Below the pieces are notes generated by a model. The model saw nothing but the letters and a program-made list of their open reading frames with translations, did not search any database and was not told the origin of the DNA. Positions 60,063 to 64,000 of a DNA stretch of 64,000 nucleotides are shown here, piece after piece (the stretch's first letter is position 1; each line of letters opens with the position of its first letter). The position numbers and the translations under genes were made by a program. This DNA is from Bin5 sp965221145. GTDB taxonomy: Bacteria; Chloroflexota; Anaerolineae; Caldilineales; Caldilineaceae. The stretch lies in contig OZ244877.1 in the NCBI GenBank assembly GCA_965221145.1, positions 3,224,001 to 3,288,000 on the forward strand, in the 5' to 3' direction.

Positions 60063-60974
60063 TTACCCGCCGATTTCCCGCTTGACGGTATTCAGCAGCG
60101 TGTCCGCCCGCAGGTCCGGCAGATTGTAGCAGACGCCTCCCATCTGGTCAGCCAGGGCCTGAGCCAAGCCGCGGTCGAAGGCCATGTGCTCCATGTTGAT
60201 GACGATGGTACGCACCTCCTCGTGGGCGAACAGAGTGGCCACCTTCATCGCCTCTTCCTGAGCGGGCATGCCGGTCATACTGACATTGCCGGCGCCGTCG
60301 GTCAGGAGCATCACCAGCGGGCGCAGTTCCGGATCGCGACGCTGGGCGTTCTCCACCACCTGCCAGGTGGCCAACAGACCGCTGCTGAGAGGGGTCTTGC
60401 CGCCTACGGGGAGGTCTTGCAGAGCCTTTTCGGCCAGTTCGACGCTGTTGGTTGGCGGTAGCACAACGCGGGCCTTGTCGCGTTGGAAGACGACCAGGCC
60501 CACCTGATCGCGGCGCTGGTAGGCTTCGACCAGCAGGCTGAAGATCGCGCCCTTGGTCGCCTCCATGCGTTCGCTGGCCGCCATCGACCAACTGGCGTCT
60601 ACGACGAAGAGGATCAGGCTGCCGGTTCGCCGTACACGAATTTTGCGTTGCAGGTCGGACATACGCAATTGCAACGCAAGATCGCTTTCGCCGCTCTCGT
60701 GCCGCTTTTTCTGGTGCGGGGCGGCGTTGCGAAACGTGGCATCAAAGGCGATGTCGTCGAACTTATCATTGGCCGGACGCGCCTTGATGTAGCGGCCCCG
60801 TTTGCGGTCCGTGCGGCTGTAGGAGCGTTTGCCCGACTTTTCGCGCGTCATCTTGTCGAGCGGCGTGTCCAGTTTGCGGGCCTCAAAAATCTCCCCGATA
60901 TCGACGGGTTTGCGGGCGCCCTTTTCGTCTCCGGGTGATGAACTCTGTTGGGGAGAGGCGTCCGGCTGTGCCAC
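60063..60974 (-). CDS. VWA domain part of the chelatase gene (possible independent GTG start)
   Basis: Residues from GTG at 60974 (MAQPDASPQQ). VWA integrin-I fold with MIDAS DASWSMAAS, RDQVGLVVFQRDKARVVLPPT and LLTDGAGNVS. The preceding linker reads in the same frame without a start codon, so the GTG may not be a real initiation site; this piece is most likely translated through the frameshift. Otherwise it would be a separate ChlD-like protein of 303 aa. Confidence 0.65.
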   Translation of the reverse strand: MAQPDASPQQSSSPGDEKGARKPVDIGEIFEARKLDTPLDKMTREKSGKRSYSRTDRKRGRYIKARPANDKFDDIAFDATFRNAAPHQKKRHESGESDLALQLRMSDLQRKIRVRRTGSLILFVVDASWSMAASERMEATKGAIFSLLVEAYQRRDQVGLVVFQRDKARVVLPPTNSVELAEKALQDLPVGGKTPLSSGLLATWQVVENAQRRDPELRPLVMLLTDGAGNVSMTGMPAQEEAMKVATLFAHEEVRTIVINMEHMAFDRGLAQALADQMGGVCYNLPDLRADTLLNTVKREIGG

Positions 60975-62137
60975 ACCGCCTTCGCCACTCTCCGGCGAGG
61001 AATCTAGTTCCTCGGAGTCATCACCCTCGTCACTTTTTTTTCCATTGAAGCCGCATCGCCGTCCGCCTCTTCCATCGACTCTTCGTTCTCTTCAGCTTCG
61101 GCGCGGGCCTGGCGCATATTTGCCTCAAGCTGCTCAGGCTGCAGGGCAGAGTCCTGGAAGGGTTGTTTCTTCATTCGATGGGGCAGCGCCAACTCGGCCG
61201 CCAGCAGGATGTCCCTGTCTGTAATATCCTCGCGGCCCTCAAAAGCGGCCTGAGCGCGGGCGGTATTCAGAATGACGAGATCCGCTCGATGGCCGTCTAC
61301 ATTGAAGCTGCTGGTGAGGGCGGCGATGGTGTAAAGGTCTTTGTCGGTGTAGCGCACATTGTGATAGCGGCGGCGGCCCTGGATGATGCGTTCTCCCAAA
61401 CTCTGCGCCTCGGCGGCAAAGTCGTCGGTGAAGCGGTCGGCGTCCTGCTCAAAGCGGGTGCGGCGCCGCAGAATCTCCACCCGAGCTCGCGGCTCGTCAA
61501 TGCCGATCACATCGACGGCGTGGGCGAAGCGATCCAGCAGTTGTGGCCGCAGGTCGCCCTCTTCCGGGTTCATGGAGCCGACCAGCACAAAACGGGACGG
61601 GTGCTGCACGCTGATCCCTTCGCGCTCGACAACGTTTACGCCCATGGCCGCGCTGTCCAGCAACAGATCCACCACGTGATCATCGAGCAGATTGACCTCG
61701 TCCACGTAGAGGATGCCCCGATTGGCGGCGGCCAGGATACCCGGCTCAAAATGTCGCTCCCCTTGGCGAATCGCCTTCTCGATATCGAGCGTACCGACGA
61801 CCCGGTCCTCGGTTGCGCTGACCGGCAGGTCGATGAACGGCGTGTTTCTCTCGCCGGCCATTAGTTCGCCATCGCCGTTGTTGCCGCGTTGTGCGCCCGC
61901 CTCGCAGACATGGCACAAACCGAGCGGGTTGTCGTTGTAACAGGCGAAGGGGCATCCATCCACTGCTTCGATCGCCGGCAACAGGGCTGCCAGACCCCGG
62001 GCGGCGGTCGATTTGGCCGTACCGCGTTCGCCCCTGATCAGCACACCGCCGATCAGCGGATGGACTGCGTTCAGAATCAGCGCTCTCTTCATGCGCTCCT
62101 GGCCAACAATCGCGGTGAATGGATAAATGACTTGCAT
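60063..62137 (-). CDS. ChlI/ChlD-type chelatase AAA-VWA subunit read through a -1 frameshift
   Basis: Two frames combine at a run of eight A (GGAAAAAAAAGTG, plus-strand T-run 61034-61041). Zero frame (62137-61004) encodes the AAA+ motor; the -1 frame continues from the run through an acidic linker (SDEGDDSEELDSSPES) into the VWA domain ending at 60063. The joint product would be about 691 aa, the usual length of ChlID-like subunits. Motifs: Walker A IRGERGTAKSTAARGLA, Walker B LYVDEVNLLDDHVV, VWA MIDAS VVDASWSMAASER. Such chlD genes can make both short and long subunits by programmed frameshifting, serving magnesium or cobalt chelatase with CobN/ChlH. CobN is not in the window. A sequencing or real indel is the alternative. 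Confidence 0.82.
60996..61041 (-). promoter_or_regulatory. Candidate -1 frameshift signal
   Basis: The slippery run of eight A (T at 61034-61041 on the plus strand) is followed 3' by the hairpin CGAGGAA-TCTAG-TTCCTCG (60996-61014, plus strand), whose loop holds the zero-frame stop. No ribosome-binding-like stimulator precedes the run. The distance to the stem is longer than usual, so the stimulatory role is uncertain. Confidence 0.55.
61004..62137 (-). CDS. ChlI-like AAA ATPase, short (zero-frame) product
   Basis: A 377-aa AAA+ ATPase ending nine residues after the A-run (VTRVMTPRN, stop TAG). It contains all ATPase motifs: GERGTAKST, GVNVVEREGISVQHP, GSMNPEEGDLRPQLLDRFAHAV, and the H2-insert. 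This corresponds to the small chelatase subunit. It drives metal insertion in a complex with the VWA-bearing long form. RBS: GAAAGGAACGG lies just before the ATG. Confidence 0.85.
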   Translation of the reverse strand: MQVIYPFTAIVGQERMKRALILNAVHPLIGGVLIRGERGTAKSTAARGLAALLPAIEAVDGCPFACYNDNPLGLCHVCEAGAQRGNNGDGELMAGERNTPFIDLPVSATEDRVVGTLDIEKAIRQGERHFEPGILAAANRGILYVDEVNLLDDHVVDLLLDSAAMGVNVVEREGISVQHPSRFVLVGSMNPEEGDLRPQLLDRFAHAVDVIGIDEPRARVEILRRRTRFEQDADRFTDDFAAEAQSLGERIIQGRRRYHNVRYTDKDLYTIAALTSSFNVDGHRADLVILNTARAQAAFEGREDITDRDILLAAELALPHRMKKQPFQDSALQPEQLEANMRQARAEAEENEESMEEADGDAASMEKKVTRVMTPRN

Positions 62138-62461
62138 CGTTGTCCGTTCCTTTCAAGGGTTCAGACGGCAGATGGGATGACATGAACAATCGAAACGGCA
62201 GACATCGCGCACCATCTGAGTTGCCAATTGAGCAGTGCAGCAGTTCCTACCCTTTGCCGAACTGTTTGCGGCACGCCCGTCAACGGGCCGAAATTGGCCT
62301 GACAGAAAAATGTCAGCCGCCTATCAGGGATTTGGCAGGATGCCGCGCCGTGAATCCGATTCATTATATAACGAGGGCAATTGGTAGGACAAAACAAAGT
62401 CTCGCGAAACTTTACGCCAGAAGGTGCGTAGTAGACAATAAGCGTACAAAGGTGCTGTCGA
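62138..62461. other. Divergent spacer with two hairpins upstream of the sigma factor gene
   Basis: GCCCGT-CA-ACGGGC (62275-62288) and CTGACA-GAAAAA-TGTCAG (62299-62316) are perfect small stems. A TATATAA-like box is at about 62366-62372. No gene is supported here. The structures may be regulatory for the divergent chelatase and sigma-factor genes. Confidence 0.4.
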
Positions 62462-63187
62462 ATGAATGAACAAGAACAGGGCTGGTTGGAACGCGCCAGA
62501 GCTGGCGAACAGGCAGCTTTTGGCCTGCTGGTGGAGACCTATCAGAGGCCGGTCTTCGCTCTGACCTACCGTATGCTCGGCGATTATTCAGAAGCAGAAG
62601 ACGCCGCTCAGGAGACATTCCTGCGCGCCTATTCCCGGCTGCATCAGTATAATCCGCAGCACAAGTTCAGCACTTGGCTCTTTTCCATCGCCAACTATCA
62701 CTGCATCGACAGATTGCGCAAACGGCGCGTGCAGTTCGTCGGGCTGGATGAATCGCCGGTCGTGTTCAGCCTGGAGAGCGAATCAGCAGGTCCTGAGAAA
62801 GAGGCGTTGGCGGCTGAACAGGCGGAGGAGATGCAGGCGCTCGTCAACCAGTTGGAGCCGGACTACCGCACGCCTTTGGTTCTGCGTTATTGGAACGATT
62901 GCAGTTATCAGGAGATCGCCGATGTCATGGACATTTCGGTGGCAGCAGTCAAGAGCCGACTCTTCCGCGCACGCAGAAAGCTGGCAACGCTCTATGAGAC
63001 GGCCCAACAGCCGCATCGAGTTGAACCGACCGAGACAGATCCGAAACTGACCAGGCAGTTGAACGACCGACCAGATGACGAAGCAGAGGAATCTGCCATT
63101 CTTTTCGACTCGGCTGGACAGGCAGAAACATGGCGGGAGGCAACAGTTCCCTTACATCTAGCGCTCATGAGCGGCGCTGGCCTGTGA
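62462..63187 (+). CDS. ECF-type sigma factor
   Basis: A 241-aa extracytoplasmic-function sigma factor. Region 2: YQRPVFALTYRMLGDYSEAEDAAQETFLRAYSRL and FSTWLFSIANYHCIDRLRKRR. Region 4: LEPDYRTPLVLRYWNDCSYQEIADVMDISVAAVKSRLFRARRKL. A 60-residue tail after region 4 (EPTETDPKLTRQLNDRP...) is longer than usual and may interact with the anti-sigma factor. The following gene encodes a zinc-finger membrane anti-sigma factor. Signal unknown. Confidence 0.92.
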   Translation: MNEQEQGWLERARAGEQAAFGLLVETYQRPVFALTYRMLGDYSEAEDAAQETFLRAYSRLHQYNPQHKFSTWLFSIANYHCIDRLRKRRVQFVGLDESPVVFSLESESAGPEKEALAAEQAEEMQALVNQLEPDYRTPLVLRYWNDCSYQEIADVMDISVAAVKSRLFRARRKLATLYETAQQPHRVEPTETDPKLTRQLNDRPDDEAEESAILFDSAGQAETWREATVPLHLALMSGAGL

Positions 63188-63204
63188 TTGAACAGGAGAG
63201 AACG

Positions 63205-63825
63205 ATGGCCGCAAGAATTCCTGAGACTCATGCGTCAACTTCCCATTCAGTGGACCACAGCGACTACCTGTTGATGATCTCGCTGGGGTTGGACGGAATG
63301 CTGAACGCACACGAACAGCGGCGGCTGGACGGACATTTGGAGCAGTGCGGCAACTGCCGCGAGCAGTGGCTGCTGTGGCAGGTGATCGATCAGCAGCTGC
63401 GGGCCGCGCCTGCGCCCGAGCTTGCGCTGGATTTCTCCCATAAGGTGGCGGAGCAGCTGTCCCGCCGCGAGCGAATGCGCAATGTACAGATCGCTCTGTT
63501 GCTCACGGTGTTGACCGTTTTCGTCTGGGCGCTTGGCCTGATTGGCGTCTTCGGACTGGTCGGCGCGCTGATCTACACAAACCTGGACCGCTTCGCAGCA
63601 ACAGGCCAGTTTCTTGCGGAGGGTTGGGAGGTGGCGGGCGTGGTCGGGCAGTCGCTATGGGGCGTAGTCATCGAACTGACAGCGACTCCGACTGCGTTGG
63701 GAGTCGCCTCCGCCTATCTGCTCATTGGAGGACTGGCGCTGGTGGTGTGGTGCCTGGTCATTCAGCGCAGCGCGCAGCCGGTCCGTTCACGAATGTTCGG
63801 GGACTGGCGCCAGAGTCCGCTCTAG
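63205..63825 (+). CDS. Anti-sigma factor with zinc-finger (zf-HC2) and two membrane segments
   Basis: A 206-aa protein; start at 63205 follows CAGGAGAGAACG, 17 bp after the sigma factor stop. N-terminal putative zinc-finger: LDGHLEQCGNCREQW with His-x3-Cys-x2-Cys. Two hydrophobic spans (VQIALLLTVLTVFVWALGLIGVFGLVGALIY and GVASAYLLIGGLALVVWCLVI). It holds the ECF sigma factor inactive until a signal releases it. Predicted inner-membrane protein. Confidence 0.85.
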   Translation: MAARIPETHASTSHSVDHSDYLLMISLGLDGMLNAHEQRRLDGHLEQCGNCREQWLLWQVIDQQLRAAPAPELALDFSHKVAEQLSRRERMRNVQIALLLTVLTVFVWALGLIGVFGLVGALIYTNLDRFAATGQFLAEGWEVAGVVGQSLWGVVIELTATPTALGVASAYLLIGGLALVVWCLVIQRSAQPVRSRMFGDWRQSPL

Positions 63826-63963
63826 GGATCCTCATTGCACAGCCCCGCAGCAGAACGGAAGGCGATGAAGCGAGCGAACGCTTCTCCTTCGGTGACGAGA
63901 CAGCAGCCTCGTTCGACCGGCAAAGAGGGCCGCCCTGACAGGCATATGCAAGGAGGTCATTAG

Positions 63964-64000
63964 ATGAAGTCGATTCGCAGGATCGGATGCTGGATGGTTA
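63964..64000 (+). CDS. Start of a further gene (incomplete)
   Basis: ATG at 63964 with AAGGAGGTCATTAG upstream. The first 12 residues (MKSIRRIGCWMV) begin with basic residues and a hydrophobic turn, possibly a signal peptide, and run off the window. It lies 138 bp after the anti-sigma factor. Confidence 0.5.
   Translation, partial: MKSIRRIGCWMV

Noticed and set aside
1..64000. tRNA and rRNA genes
   Set aside because: Spacers were read for cloverleaf-like or rRNA-like sequence and none was recognised; a dedicated covariance search was not possible here.

Overview
The window looks like a moderately GC-rich chromosome segment from an uncultured-type bacterium, most probably a Chloroflexota (Anaerolineae/Caldilineales-like) genome. 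The evidence is indirect. There is a menaquinone cluster (menF-D-B-E, with menH further on) and a chlI/chlD-type chelatase gene with an internal frameshift. Many genes belong to enolase-superfamily, Gfo/Idh, SDR, LLM-oxidoreductase and phytanoyl-CoA-dioxygenase families, and mobile DNA is abundant. No rRNA, tRNA or CRISPR array was recognised.

Region by region. 1-4860: a giant secreted leucine-rich-repeat gene cut in two by an IS66-type element with a perfect 8-bp target duplication. 4888-10645: two Nudix/dehydrogenase genes, a Gfo/Idh oxidoreductase and recQ, with a 147-bp MITE between the last two. 11391-17763: sugar-acid catabolism (two zinc alcohol dehydrogenases, a galactonate-dehydratase-like enolase, a GH2 glycosidase) and a DUF433/DUF5615 toxin-antitoxin pair. 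17821-21716: LLM monooxygenase, lactonase, desaturase and cupin. 21852-23549: an AT-richer HEPN + DUF262 pair, a candidate defence module. 23695-28776: SDRs, a histidinol-phosphatase-like enzyme, an IS1-family element, an HNH gene and an IS4/IS701-like element. 28812-36954: a second enolase, then a minus-strand run ending in aldo/keto reductase-larB-larE-larC-nudix, the pathway for the nickel-pincer nucleotide cofactor. 37777-45963: a COG3044-type ATPase with a tandem DinB protein, a phosphatase, apt-like, prfA-prmC and a HAD phosphatase. 46558-53007: a TetR regulator and menF-D-B-E. 53744-54869: a BrnT toxin with an unusual triple-repeat partner. 54882-58601: dioxygenase, menH, flippase-like protein and PHP phosphoesterase. 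58617-62137: a TPR-like protein and the frameshifted chlI/chlD gene. 62462-64000: an ECF sigma factor, its anti-sigma factor and the start of another gene.

The most striking non-coding structure is a set of small non-autonomous elements. One is a 147-bp MITE (2 copies) whose ends resemble those of the resident IS1-family element. Another is a family of about 600-660 bp (3 copies) with 12-bp terminal inverted repeats, flanking duplications and internal tandem repeats that differ in number between copies. The third is a 236-bp mini-element that appears to have moved together with the IS66. The best candidates for undescribed biology are the HEPN/DUF262 pair, the BrnT plus triple-repeat protein, and the repeat-bearing mobile family.
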